From NCBI RefSeq assembly GCF_013114595.1, contig NZ_VTXE01000031.1:1-54488 (forward strand): a DNA stretch of 54,488 nt, written 5' to 3'. The position numbers and the translations under genes were made by a program. The notes beneath the pieces were generated by a model, which was not told the DNA's origin, did no database searches, and worked only from the letters and a program-made list of their open reading frames with translations. Positions within the stretch are counted from its first letter, which is position 1. The number at the start of each line of letters is the position of its first letter. The DNA comes from Vibrio sp. 99-8-1 (GTDB taxonomy: Bacteria > Pseudomonadota > Gammaproteobacteria > Enterobacterales > Vibrionaceae). Shown piece by piece: positions 15,604-23,994 of this stretch.

Positions 15604-16190
15604 TGGCGAATGTTATTTTTATCGACAACTTTGATTCGTTTACTTATAACTTAGTCGACCAGTTTCGCGCTCTTGGTTATCCGGTAACCATCTATCGAAA
15701 TCATATCTCTGCCGCCGTCATTGCAGCTGAGATAGACAAGCTAGACAATCCTGTCGTCGTGCTTTCTCCCGGTCCCGGAGAGCCCAAAAACGCTGGCTGC
15801 ATGCCAGAGTTGATTCAGCGCTTAAGAGGCCATGTTCCTATGATTGGGATATGTTTAGGTCATCAAGCAATCGTCGAAGCCTATGGCGGTACAGTGGCCG
15901 GAGCCGGAGAGATTGTCCATGGCAAAGTATCTATGATGGCGTATACCCCCCACGTGATATACCAAGATTTACCCGCCAACATCGCTATCGCCAGATACCA
16001 CTCATTAACTGCGATCTCAGTCCCTGAGACACTGACCATCACCGCAGAAGTTGATGGACTGGTTATGTCGGTGCTAAACGAACAAGATAAAGTGTGTGGA
16101 TTTCAGTTTCATCCAGAATCCATTATGACTACCTATGGTGCTAAGCTGTTAAAAAACACCATTGAGTGGGCGTTATCCAATCATCAATAA
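15603..16190 (+). CDS. trpG: Anthranilate synthase component II (glutamine amidotransferase)
   Basis: A 195-residue class I glutamine amidotransferase that releases ammonia for TrpE. The catalytic triad is visible: C84 in 'GICLGHQ', and the H and E of 'FHPESIMT' near residues 172-174. The oxyanion motif 'LSPGPGEP' is at 54-61. Unlike E. coli, where trpG is fused to trpD, this is a separate gene, as in other vibrios. Overlaps trpE by one base; trpD begins 36 bp later. Confidence 0.96.
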   Translation: MANVIFIDNFDSFTYNLVDQFRALGYPVTIYRNHISAAVIAAEIDKLDNPVVVLSPGPGEPKNAGCMPELIQRLRGHVPMIGICLGHQAIVEAYGGTVAGAGEIVHGKVSMMAYTPHVIYQDLPANIAIARYHSLTAISVPETLTITAEVDGLVMSVLNEQDKVCGFQFHPESIMTTYGAKLLKNTIEWALSNHQ

Positions 16191-16226
16191 ATTAAAATAG
16201 ACCCAACAGAATAAATAGGAAGTCAG

Positions 16227-17225
16227 ATGCAAGATATTATTAATAAATTATATGATCAAACCTCCCTTAGCCAACAAGAGAGTCACGCGCTTTTTGACTG
16301 TATCATCCGAGGCGAAATGGATCCTTTACAGTTAGCATCGCTGCTTACCGCGCTGAAGATAAAAGGCGAAACACCTGACGAAATCGCAGGAGCCGCAGAA
16401 GCGTTGCTCGCTAACGCCAATCCATTCCCGCGCCCCGATTACGAGTTCGCCGATATCGTTGGTACCGGAGGCGATGGGTCAAACACTTTTAATATCTCTA
16501 CCACCGCGGCTTTTGTCGCGGCGGCATGTGGTGTCAAAGTCGCCAAGCATGGTAACCGAGGAGTGTCGAGCAAATCCGGTTCTTCCGATTTATTGGACTC
16601 TTTTGGCATCAACTTAGCCATGTCTGCTGACGATACGCGCAAAGCCGTTGATGACTTGGGTGTTGCCTTCTTATTCGCTCCTGAATATCACGGTGGCGTA
16701 CGACACGCTATGCCCGTCCGTCAGGCGATGAAGACACGTACCATCTTTAATATTTTAGGTCCGTTAATTAATCCGGCTCGGCCCCCCATTGAACTGATGG
16801 GCGTGTATGATCAATCATTGGTTAAACCTATTGCTGAAACGATAGCCAAAATGGGACTTAAACGAGCGGCGGTTGTTCATGGCAGTGGCTTGGATGAAGT
16901 CGCCATCCATGGGGATACCGTTGTGGCAGAGATCATTGATGGTGAGATAACAGAGTACACTTTGTCTCCTGCGGATTTTGGTGTTGAACGCTACTCTTTA
17001 GACGACATAAAAGGTGGAACACCTGAAGAGAATCGCACCATTATCAGCAATATATTGACCGGAAAAGGTAGCGAGGCTCAAACCGCCGCCGTTGCCGTTA
17101 ATGTTGCGCTACTATTGAAACTATTCGGCAATGAAGATCTAAAAGCAAATACTCAACAGGCGATTTCTGTAATGAAATCAGGCAAAGCATTCGAGCTAGT
17201 TCAACAACTGGCCCAGCGAGGATAA
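16227..17225 (+). CDS. trpD: Anthranilate phosphoribosyltransferase
   Basis: A 332-residue enzyme joining anthranilate to PRPP. Motifs: 'GTGGDGSNTFNIST' (about 80-93, PRPP binding), 'KHGNRGVSSKSGSSDLLD' (about 107-124), and 'FNILGPLINPARP'. AGGAAG is in good position before the ATG. It is a free-standing TrpD rather than the TrpGD fusion of enterobacteria. Confidence 0.97.
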   Translation: MQDIINKLYDQTSLSQQESHALFDCIIRGEMDPLQLASLLTALKIKGETPDEIAGAAEALLANANPFPRPDYEFADIVGTGGDGSNTFNISTTAAFVAAACGVKVAKHGNRGVSSKSGSSDLLDSFGINLAMSADDTRKAVDDLGVAFLFAPEYHGGVRHAMPVRQAMKTRTIFNILGPLINPARPPIELMGVYDQSLVKPIAETIAKMGLKRAAVVHGSGLDEVAIHGDTVVAEIIDGEITEYTLSPADFGVERYSLDDIKGGTPEENRTIISNILTGKGSEAQTAAVAVNVALLLKLFGNEDLKANTQQAISVMKSGKAFELVQQLAQRG

Positions 17226-17231
17226 CCGCAG

Positions 17232-18629
17232 ATGTCGACTACATTTACTCAACAAAATCGCGAGATGGCGCAAGTACTGTTCAAAATTGTCGAAGATAAA
17301 AAACAGTGGGTTGAGCAGCGTAAAGCTACCCAGCCATTGGCAAGTTTTATCGACACTCTAGAGCCATCAGATCGAGACTTTTATCATGCTCTTTCGGGCG
17401 ACAAGGCGGCATTTATCCTTGAATGCAAGAAAGCATCCCCATCAAAGGGCTTAATAAGAGAAGAGTTCGATCTGGATTACATTGCGTCCGTTTATAAAAA
17501 CTATGCTAGCGCCATTTCTGTTCTTACCGATGAGAAATACTTTCAAGGTAGTTTCGATTTTATAAATCAAATCAAAAACAACGTTGAGCAACCGGTTCTG
17601 TGTAAAGACTTCATGATTGACCCTTATCAAGTCTATTTGGCTCGCTACTATGGTGCCAATGCCATTTTACTGATGTTGTCTGTGCTTGATGACGCTCAGT
17701 ACCTGAAACTCTCTGAGCTAGCTCACTCTCTCAACTTAGGCATTTTGACCGAAGCGAGTAATCAAGAAGAAGTGGAGCGAGCCATTGCGCTAAAAGCGAA
17801 AGTCATCGGAATTAACAACCGCAATCTACGAGATCTCTCTATAGACCTAACTCGTACTCGCGAACTTGCCCCACAAATCCCCGCAGAGACCGTTGTTATT
17901 TCTGAATCAGGAATTTACAGCAATCAGCAAGTACGTGACTTACGACAATATGTCGACGGTTACTTAATTGGCAGCTCATTAATGTCAGAAGAGAACTTAG
18001 AGCTAGCGGTAAGAAGCGTACTGGTTGGAGATAATAAAGTGTGTGGCCTAACCCACCCTGATGACGCTGCGGCCGTTTATCAAGCCGGCGCGGTGTACGG
18101 CGGCCTGATATTTGCCAATGGTTCTAAGCGACAGGTGGATATAGAACAAGCTCGCCTTACTATGAGCGGTGCACCACTTAAATACGTTGGGGTATTTCAA
18201 AATCAAAGTCTGGATGATGTTATCTCTACAGCGAATCAACTTGGCTTATCCGCGGTTCAGTTACATGGCAAAGAGTCTCAAGACTTTGTTGACCAACTAA
18301 GAGCTCAATTGAACAAACATTGTGAAATTTGGAAAGCGTACGGGGTCACTGACACCCTGCCTGAACTGTTAAGCAGTAACGTGAATAAGCATCTTCTCGA
18401 CAGCAAAGTCGGCACGCAAACGGGTGGTACCGGACAAACATTTGATTGGCAATTGGTTAGCCAAACAAAAAACATCATGCTTGCTGGCGGTTTATCACCA
18501 GAAAATGTGAAACAAGCCGCTTCACTCGGCTGCCTCGGTCTGGATCTCAACTCAGGTGTAGAAAGCGCTCCCGGAAAGAAAGATGCTCAATTACTGCAAC
18601 GCGCATTTGAACAAATTAAAAACTATTAA
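17232..18629 (+). CDS. trpC: Bifunctional indole-3-glycerol phosphate synthase / phosphoribosylanthranilate isomerase
   Basis: A 465-residue fusion that runs two successive steps of tryptophan synthesis. The N-terminal domain (about 1-258) is IGPS, a TIM barrel with 'ILECKKASPSKG', 'VLTDEKYFQGS', 'VLCKDFMIDPYQ', 'GINNRNLRDL' and 'ISESGI'. The C-terminal domain (about 262-465) is PRA isomerase (TrpF) with 'VCGLTHPDDA', 'GVFQNQ', 'LHGKES' and 'LAGGLSPENV'. The E. coli TrpC is fused the same way. Starts 6 bp after trpD. Confidence 0.97.
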   Translation: MSTTFTQQNREMAQVLFKIVEDKKQWVEQRKATQPLASFIDTLEPSDRDFYHALSGDKAAFILECKKASPSKGLIREEFDLDYIASVYKNYASAISVLTDEKYFQGSFDFINQIKNNVEQPVLCKDFMIDPYQVYLARYYGANAILLMLSVLDDAQYLKLSELAHSLNLGILTEASNQEEVERAIALKAKVIGINNRNLRDLSIDLTRTRELAPQIPAETVVISESGIYSNQQVRDLRQYVDGYLIGSSLMSEENLELAVRSVLVGDNKVCGLTHPDDAAAVYQAGAVYGGLIFANGSKRQVDIEQARLTMSGAPLKYVGVFQNQSLDDVISTANQLGLSAVQLHGKESQDFVDQLRAQLNKHCEIWKAYGVTDTLPELLSSNVNKHLLDSKVGTQTGGTGQTFDWQLVSQTKNIMLAGGLSPENVKQAASLGCLGLDLNSGVESAPGKKDAQLLQRAFEQIKNY

Positions 18630-18638
18630 GGATATTGT

Positions 18639-19829
18639 ATGGCTAAGTTAGACGCCTATTTTGGTGAGTATGGTGGTCAGTTTGTACCTCAAATACTGGT
18701 TCCTGCACTGGAGCAACTTGAACAAGAATTTATTGATGCTCAACAAGATCCTCAATTTCAGAGTGAGTTTATGACGCTACTGCAAGAATATGCAGGCAGA
18801 CCTACCGCATTGACATTGTGTCGAAATATCACCAAAGGTACCAAAACAAAACTGTACCTAAAACGAGAAGATCTACTGCATGGCGGTGCACATAAGACCA
18901 ACCAAGTATTGGGGCAGGCATTGCTAGCAAAGCGAATGGGCAAAAAAGAGATCATTGCCGAGACGGGGGCCGGTCAACATGGTGTTGCAACCGCACTAGC
19001 CTGCGCACTGTTAGATCTAAAATGTCGCGTATATATGGGAGCGAAAGATGTAGAGCGCCAAAGCCCTAATGTGTTCCGTATGAAATTGATGGGTGCAGAA
19101 GTGATCCCCGTTCACTCAGGTTCTGCCACACTAAAAGATGCTTGTAATGAAGCACTACGAGATTGGTCTGCCACCTATCAAGATGCTCACTATTTACTTG
19201 GAACAGCCGCTGGCCCACACCCTTTCCCAACCATAGTGAGAGAGTTCCAGAAAATGATCGGCGAAGAGACCAAGAATCAAATACTGGCTCGTGAAGGACG
19301 TCTACCTGATGCTGTCATTGCCTGTGTTGGCGGCGGTTCTAACGCCATAGGCATGTTTGCAGATTTTATTGAAGAAGAGAGCGTCGAGTTAATTGGCATT
19401 GAGCCGGCAGGTAAAGGCATTGATACTGACCAGCACGGCGCCCCACTAAAGCATGGTAAAACAGGCATATTCTTTGGTATGAAAGCACCACTGATGCAAG
19501 ATGAACACGGACAAGTAGAAGAGTCTTACTCTGTTTCTGCTGGCTTGGATTTCCCATCTGTTGGGCCACAACATGCTCATTTAAATGCCACGGGTCGAGC
19601 CAAATATCACTCAGCTACCGATGATGAAGCATTAAATGCGTTTCAGCAGTTAGCCAAAACAGAGGGAATTATCCCGGCATTGGAATCAGCACATGCCCTC
19701 GCCTATGCCGTTAAACAGGCTTACGCAGAACCAGATAAAGAGCAGCTTTTAGTGGTAAACCTGTCTGGTCGAGGTGACAAAGACATATTTACTGTTCATG
19801 ACATACTACAACAAAAAGGAGAGCTGTAA
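18639..19829 (+). CDS. trpB: Tryptophan synthase beta subunit
   Basis: A 396-residue PLP enzyme that condenses indole with serine (E. coli TrpB is 397 aa). The PLP lysine is K86 in 'HGGAHKTNQVLG', the catalytic glutamate is in 'ETGAGQHG', and the phosphate loop is 'GGGSNA'. AAGGA lies 7 nt before the ATG. The TAA overlaps the ATG of trpA (TAATG). Confidence 0.98.
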   Translation: MAKLDAYFGEYGGQFVPQILVPALEQLEQEFIDAQQDPQFQSEFMTLLQEYAGRPTALTLCRNITKGTKTKLYLKREDLLHGGAHKTNQVLGQALLAKRMGKKEIIAETGAGQHGVATALACALLDLKCRVYMGAKDVERQSPNVFRMKLMGAEVIPVHSGSATLKDACNEALRDWSATYQDAHYLLGTAAGPHPFPTIVREFQKMIGEETKNQILAREGRLPDAVIACVGGGSNAIGMFADFIEEESVELIGIEPAGKGIDTDQHGAPLKHGKTGIFFGMKAPLMQDEHGQVEESYSVSAGLDFPSVGPQHAHLNATGRAKYHSATDDEALNAFQQLAKTEGIIPALESAHALAYAVKQAYAEPDKEQLLVVNLSGRGDKDIFTVHDILQQKGEL

Positions 19830-20635
19830 TGGATCGCTATCAATCACTTTTTCAACGGTTAAAAAACCAAAATGAAGGTGCCTTTGTTCCTTTTGTCACG
19901 GTAGGCGATCCAAATAAAGAGCTCTCTCTACAAATTATGGACACCTTGGTAGAAGCCGGTGCGGATGCCTTAGAGCTGGGGATCCCATTCTCTGACCCGT
20001 TAGCAGACGGCCCGACCATACAAGGCGCAAATATCCGAGCTCTGGACTCAAACGTCACGCCGAGCATATGTTTTGAGTTGATTTCTCAAATTCGTCAGCG
20101 CTACCCTCAATTGCCGATAGGCTTACTTATGTATGCCAATCTAGTATACGCGAACGGCATTGATAATTTTTATCGCCGATGCGCCGAAATAGGGATAGAT
20201 TCGGTGTTGATTGCCGATGTACCAACAAATGAAAGCGCGGACTTCATTCAAGCGGCGAAGAAGCATGGCGTTCACGCTATTTTTATCGCACCTCCAACAG
20301 CCAGTGATCAGACCTTAAAATCGGTTGCAGAGCTAGGCGGCGGCTACACCTACCTACTTTCAAGAGCAGGGGTTACCGGTGCAGAAACCAAGGCCAATAT
20401 GCCCGTCGCTCACCTAATGGATAGATTAAATCAGTTTTCAGCACCACCCGCCCTGCTTGGTTTTGGCATTTCTCAACCTGAACAAGTCGTGGAAGCGCTA
20501 GATGCAGGTGCTGCGGGTGCTATCTCTGGTTCCGCTGTCGTTAAGATCATCGAATCAAATCTGGATGACGCTCAAACCATGCTCAATGAGCTCGCTACTT
20601 TTGTTGGCAGCATGAAAGCAGCAACAATACGTTAG
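19829..20635 (+). CDS. trpA: Tryptophan synthase alpha subunit
   Basis: A 268-residue TIM barrel that cleaves indole-3-glycerol phosphate to indole, channelled to TrpB. Catalytic E49 ('LELGIPFSDP') and D60 ('LADGPTIQ') are in the canonical places, as is 'GFGISQPEQV' at the phosphate site. Last gene of the operon. A mobile repeat follows 3 bp after its stop, and the operon's terminator lies beyond it. Confidence 0.97.
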   Translation: MDRYQSLFQRLKNQNEGAFVPFVTVGDPNKELSLQIMDTLVEAGADALELGIPFSDPLADGPTIQGANIRALDSNVTPSICFELISQIRQRYPQLPIGLLMYANLVYANGIDNFYRRCAEIGIDSVLIADVPTNESADFIQAAKKHGVHAIFIAPPTASDQTLKSVAELGGGYTYLLSRAGVTGAETKANMPVAHLMDRLNQFSAPPALLGFGISQPEQVVEALDAGAAGAISGSAVVKIIESNLDDAQTMLNELATFVGSMKAATIR

Positions 20636-20638
20636 TTA

Positions 20639-20910
20639 CTTAGGGTCTGTTGACCTTTCGCGACTATTTTTGCAGCAGTTTGTTGTTATTTTATACAAGG
20701 CAGCACCTGTGAAGTGTAGCCATCTACACAAATCAGGTGATAACGCAGTAGAAAGCAACAACAAACGCTGCCCGAAGGGTTCATCTGAAAACGTCTTGAG
20801 CTGTGTTATGAGTCGTTTACATAGAATAACTATGCTGCTCTCCTCATGCCTTGCTCAAACCGTTTTCAGATTGAACAAAATCTGTTCTCGAAAGATCAAC
20901 AGACCCTAAG
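20639..20910. repeat. MITE-like element with 22-bp inverted ends and two large hairpins
   Basis: A 272-bp non-coding element bounded by inverted repeats that match at 21 of 22 positions (20639-20660 and 20889-20910; outer bases CTTAGGGTCTGTTGA). Inside are two nested hairpins. Hairpin 1: 20672-20687 pairs with 20757-20771 (one bulged base), with inner stems ACCTG/CAGGT and GTGTAG/CTACAC around a 4-nt loop. Hairpin 2: TCTGAAAACG (20784-20793) with CGTTTTCAGA (20861-20870), then TTGAGC/GCTCAA and an apical CATAG/CTATG. No transposase, so any movement would need an enzyme in trans. A matching end sequence occurs near 33861. Confidence 0.85.
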
Positions 20911-20945
20911 CATTTTAATCAAGTAATTAACCCTTAATCGCCATG

Positions 20946-20976
20946 CACGCTCTCTGCAAATTCAGAGAGCGTGTTG
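20946..20976 (+). terminator. Terminator downstream of trpA and the MITE
   Basis: An 11-bp perfect stem CACGCTCTCTG (20946-20956) with CAGAGAGCGTG (20963-20973), 6-nt loop, then TTGTCATT. Probably the original trp operon terminator, now about 310 bp from trpA because of the inserted repeat. The rest of the gap to the symporter (20977-21249) holds one small palindrome, GTAAAAGGTTTTAC at 21156-21169, and no gene. Confidence 0.75.
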
Positions 20977-21249
20977 TCATTCATCTCGACTGTTTATTTA
21001 GTGCAAACTTCACGGTAAAACCCCTTCCACAGGTTAATTTATTAAAGTGTCGCCGCGATCTCATTCTGGTAAATGACAGCTTACTCATTACTTAACCTAC
21101 GTCATTAAAATAACAATTGATCATCGGAATTATTTGTAAATCCAATTCGAACTGTGTAAAAGGTTTTACGGAATTATTGTCTGGCTTTTAACGCCGAATC
21201 GATACTAATCCCCAAGATTGTTCACTTTCCACGTACGGAGGTTGTTGTA

Positions 21250-22494
21250 GTGGCCGAAAAGAAAAACTTATTAACTAATATTGGTGTGCAAGTTGTTATT
21301 GCCATGATTCTAGGTACCTTAATTGGTGCTGTTATGGGTCAATCTGCTGCCATGTTTGCACCTTTAGGTGCGATTTTTATTAACCTGATTAAAATGCTCG
21401 TTATCCCTTTAGTCGCGGTTGCCCTAATTTCAGGTGCAGCGGGTCTAGGTGATAGCCATTCTGCTGGTAAAGTTGGTGTTACAACGCTAGGATTTTTCGC
21501 TTTAACGTCAGCGCTTGCTGTTGCTTTAGCACTATTCATGGGTGAAGTGTTCCAACCAGGTACTGGTATCGATGTATCGTCGGTTGAAGGTATGTTCTCT
21601 GCTGAATATGCATCTAAAGGTGAATTGCCAACATTTTGGGCAACGGTTGTAGGTATGATCCCTACTAACGTTTTCCAATCATTGAATGAAGCAAACATTC
21701 TGCAAATTCTCGTTTTCTGCTTGTTCTTTGGTATCGCCATTTCCAAATTGGAAAAAGAGCGCCGCGCTCCGTTAATGAATGGGGTAAATTCCATTGTTGA
21801 CGCTATGGTTTGGATGATCAATAAAGTAATGATCATTGCACCTATTGGCGTATTTGGCCTAATGGCTGAAGCGGTAGGTACATTTGGCTTCGGTGCATTG
21901 ATGGTGGTATTTAAGCTATTCATCGTATACATCGCCGCTATCTTAATTTTTGGCTTTATTGTATACCCAGCCCTAATTCACTTGTTCACTAAGACATCGG
22001 CTCGTAAGTTCCTAACGGTAATGAAAAAGCCTCAAGCGGTTGCGCTATCAACGGCTTCTTCTATGGCGACACTTCCTGTCACTATGGATGCGGTTGAAAA
22101 CGAACTGGGTGTACGTAACTCTACTGCGTCATTTGTGCTGCCATTAGGTGCAACAATCAACATGAGTGGTAACGCAATTTACTACGGTTTGGTTGCGATT
22201 TTCTTTGCACAGCTGTTCCACATTGACCTAAGCATGGGTGCTTACATTGCCATCATCATTACGGCAACATTAGGTGCGGTTGGACAAGCAGGTGTTCCTG
22301 GTCCTTCATTCTTGGTAGTAGCGGTACTTCTTGCTGCTGGTATCCCAATTGAAGGCTTACCACTTCTGTTCGCATTGGATCGTATTTTTGACATGATTCG
22401 TACTGCATTGAACATCACTGGTGATGCTGCATGTGCCGTTATTGTTGACTCTATCATCGAAAAAGATTTAGAGCTGCAAAAACAACAAGCATAA
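21250..22494 (+). CDS. Dicarboxylate/amino acid:cation symporter (DAACS/SLC1 family)
   Basis: A 414-residue inner-membrane transporter of the GltP/GltT type that imports acidic amino acids or C4-dicarboxylates with Na+ or H+. About eight TM helices plus the two re-entrant loops are visible. Signature segments: 'INLIKMLVIPLVAVALISGAAGL' in pieces, the serine-rich loop 'ALSTASSMATLPVTMDAVEN', 'LPLGATINMSGNAIYYG', 'GAVGQAGVPGPSFLVVA' and 'FALDRIFDMIRTALNITGDAACAVIVD'. The start is a GTG at 21250 with GGAGG 8 nt upstream. Monocistronic, with its own terminator. Exact substrate cannot be read from sequence. Confidence 0.93.
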   Translation: MAEKKNLLTNIGVQVVIAMILGTLIGAVMGQSAAMFAPLGAIFINLIKMLVIPLVAVALISGAAGLGDSHSAGKVGVTTLGFFALTSALAVALALFMGEVFQPGTGIDVSSVEGMFSAEYASKGELPTFWATVVGMIPTNVFQSLNEANILQILVFCLFFGIAISKLEKERRAPLMNGVNSIVDAMVWMINKVMIIAPIGVFGLMAEAVGTFGFGALMVVFKLFIVYIAAILIFGFIVYPALIHLFTKTSARKFLTVMKKPQAVALSTASSMATLPVTMDAVENELGVRNSTASFVLPLGATINMSGNAIYYGLVAIFFAQLFHIDLSMGAYIAIIITATLGAVGQAGVPGPSFLVVAVLLAAGIPIEGLPLLFALDRIFDMIRTALNITGDAACAVIVDSIIEKDLELQKQQA

Positions 22495-22515
22495 GTAGTC
22501 ACAACCACTAAACGG

Positions 22516-22541
22516 ATGGCCGCAATTTGCGGCCATTTTTT
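22516..22541 (+). terminator. Terminator of the symporter gene
   Basis: ATGGCCGCA (22516-22524) pairs with TGCGGCCAT (22528-22536) around a 3-nt loop, followed by TTTTTT. It lies 21 bp past the stop codon. Confidence 0.9.
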
Positions 22542-22623
22542 ATATCTAATTTCTACAAACTGTTTAGCATTGCCGCTAAATTCGTTAGACTGTGTACAAT
22601 TTTCTATCCTATAGTAATGAAAA

Positions 22624-23160
22624 ATGAAACAACTTATTGATTTTATTCCATTAATCATATTTTTTGCACTTTATAAAATGTACGACATTTATACCGCTAC
22701 AGGTGCATTAATTGTCGCTACCGCCATTCAAATCGCTCTAACCTACTTCATTTATAAGAAAGTAGAGAAAATGCAGTTGGTGACATTTGTTATTGTTACC
22801 GTCTTTGGTGGAATGACCATCTTCTTCCACGATGATAACTTTATTAAATGGAAAGTTACCATTGTCTATGCGCTATTCTCACTTGGCCTGTTTGTTACTC
22901 AACTTATGGGTAAGCCCGTCATTAAAGGAATGTTAGGTAAAGAGATTACCTTGCCAGATTCTGTATGGGCTAAAATCAACTGGGCTTGGGTTGGGTTCTT
23001 TATTTTATGTTCATTACTCAATATTTATGTCGCTTTCAATTTGCCTCTGGATGTTTGGGTCAACTTTAAAGTCTTTGGCTTGTTGGCGGCAACCTTTGGT
23101 TTTACCTTGCTTACGGGTATCTATATCTACAAGCACCTACCTAAAGAAGAATCTAAATAA
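22624..23160 (+). CDS. yciB: Inner membrane-spanning protein YciB (septation protein A family)
   Basis: A 178-residue, five-helix inner-membrane protein of the YciB/IspZ family, implicated in cell envelope synthesis and septation. It opens with the family's 'MKQLIDFIPLIIFFALYKMYDIY' pattern and contains 'MTIFFHDDNFIKWKVTIVY', 'PVIKGMLGKEITLPDSVWAKINWAW' and 'WVNFKVFG' in order, all conserved pieces. Length matches E. coli YciB (179). A perfect hairpin terminator follows the stop by 8 bp. Confidence 0.95.
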   Translation: MKQLIDFIPLIIFFALYKMYDIYTATGALIVATAIQIALTYFIYKKVEKMQLVTFVIVTVFGGMTIFFHDDNFIKWKVTIVYALFSLGLFVTQLMGKPVIKGMLGKEITLPDSVWAKINWAWVGFFILCSLLNIYVAFNLPLDVWVNFKVFGLLAATFGFTLLTGIYIYKHLPKEESK

Positions 23161-23168
23161 AATGCTGT

Positions 23169-23195
23169 ACTCTCAACCTCCCGGTTGAGAGTTTT
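23169..23195 (+). terminator. Terminator between yciB and yciA
   Basis: A 10-bp perfect stem ACTCTCAACC (23169-23178) with GGTTGAGAGT (23183-23192), loop TCCC, followed by TTTTC. It lies only 15 bp before the yciA start, so yciA either depends on read-through or has its promoter inside yciB. Confidence 0.88.
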
Positions 23196-23210
23196 CTATT
23201 GGAATGTCTT

Positions 23211-23612
23211 ATGAACAATGATGTTAGCTCCGCACCTCGCGGGCAAATGTTGCTGCGTACTCTTGCGATGCCAGCAGATACCAATGCCAATGGTGATATT
23301 TTTGGTGGTTGGATTATGTCTCAACTCGATTTAGCCGGGGCGATTCTGGCAAAAGAGATCTCTTCAGGACGTGTGGTAACCGTTTCTGTCTCCAGTATCA
23401 CCTTCAAACAACCTGTTCGCGTCGGTGATGTGGTGTGCTGTTATGGCGAATGTATTAAAATTGGACGCACATCAATGTCGGTGAATTTACAAGTCTGGGT
23501 AAAACCTGTAAATGTAAATGGTATCGGTGATCGTTATCAAGTATGTGAAGCAACGTTTAATTATGTGGCGATAGACAGTAATGGTCGACCTCGTCCAGTA
23601 AAAAGTGTGTAA
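23211..23612 (+). CDS. yciA: Acyl-CoA thioesterase YciA
   Basis: A 133-residue hotdog-fold thioesterase hydrolysing a range of acyl-CoAs. The sequence carries the family's 'LRTLAMPADTNANGDIFGGWIMSQLDLAG' region (here about 15-42), 'RVVTVSVSSITFKQPVRVGDVVCCYG' and 'GRTSMSVNLQVWVK'. I start at the ATG at 23211 (MNNDVSS); an in-frame TTG at 23199 would add four residues. The next gene yciI is 84 bp downstream. Confidence 0.94.
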   Translation: MNNDVSSAPRGQMLLRTLAMPADTNANGDIFGGWIMSQLDLAGAILAKEISSGRVVTVSVSSITFKQPVRVGDVVCCYGECIKIGRTSMSVNLQVWVKPVNVNGIGDRYQVCEATFNYVAIDSNGRPRPVKSV

Positions 23613-23696
23613 ACTTACACTTCTAATACACGGCTACGATGCACAACGATAAATCTTGTATTATGTAGCCTATCAAACAAGTAAAAGGATAGATTC

Positions 23697-23993
23697 ATGT
23701 GGTATGTCATTTTTTCTCAAGATGTTGAAGATTCTCTACAAAAACGCATGAGCGTAAGAGACAAACATTTGGCTCGTTTACAGCTATTACAAGATGAAGG
23801 ACGTCTTCTGACAGCAGGACCAATGCCTGCCATTGATTCTGAAAACCCTGCAGAAGCGGGCTTCACTGGCTCAACAGTTATTGCTGAGTTTCCTTCTTTA
23901 GAAGACGCCAAGCAGTGGGCTGATGCCGATCCTTATATCGACGCTGGTGTCTATGAAAACGTCATTGTGAAACCATTTAAAAAAGTATTCTAG
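23697..23993 (+). CDS. yciI: YciI family protein
   Basis: A 98-residue protein of the YCII domain family (ferredoxin-like dimer with a conserved His-Asp pair, proposed to be an enzyme but with no fixed reaction). Seen are 'RDKHLARLQLLQDEGRLLTAGP' with the conserved histidine (about H24), 'GSTVIAEFPSLEDAKQWADADPYIDAGVYE' and the final 'VKPFKKVF', which match E. coli YciI. AAGGATAG precedes the ATG. The next gene begins one base after its stop. Confidence 0.93.
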   Translation: MWYVIFSQDVEDSLQKRMSVRDKHLARLQLLQDEGRLLTAGPMPAIDSENPAEAGFTGSTVIAEFPSLEDAKQWADADPYIDAGVYENVIVKPFKKVF

Positions 23994-23994
23994 A

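Noticed and set aside
20670..20909. 79-codon open frame inside the MITE-like element
   Set aside because: It runs across both hairpins, has no ribosome site and its sequence is fixed by the inverted arms; more likely chance.
20636..21249. Insertion sequence with transposase downstream of trpA
   Set aside because: The inverted ends are IS-like but no transposase or remnant of one is present between them.
21339..21932. 197-codon open frame on the minus strand inside the symporter gene
   Set aside because: It is fully antisense to a well-supported transporter, has low-complexity composition (P, T, I, A rich) as expected from reverse reading of hydrophobic codons, and resembles no protein I know.
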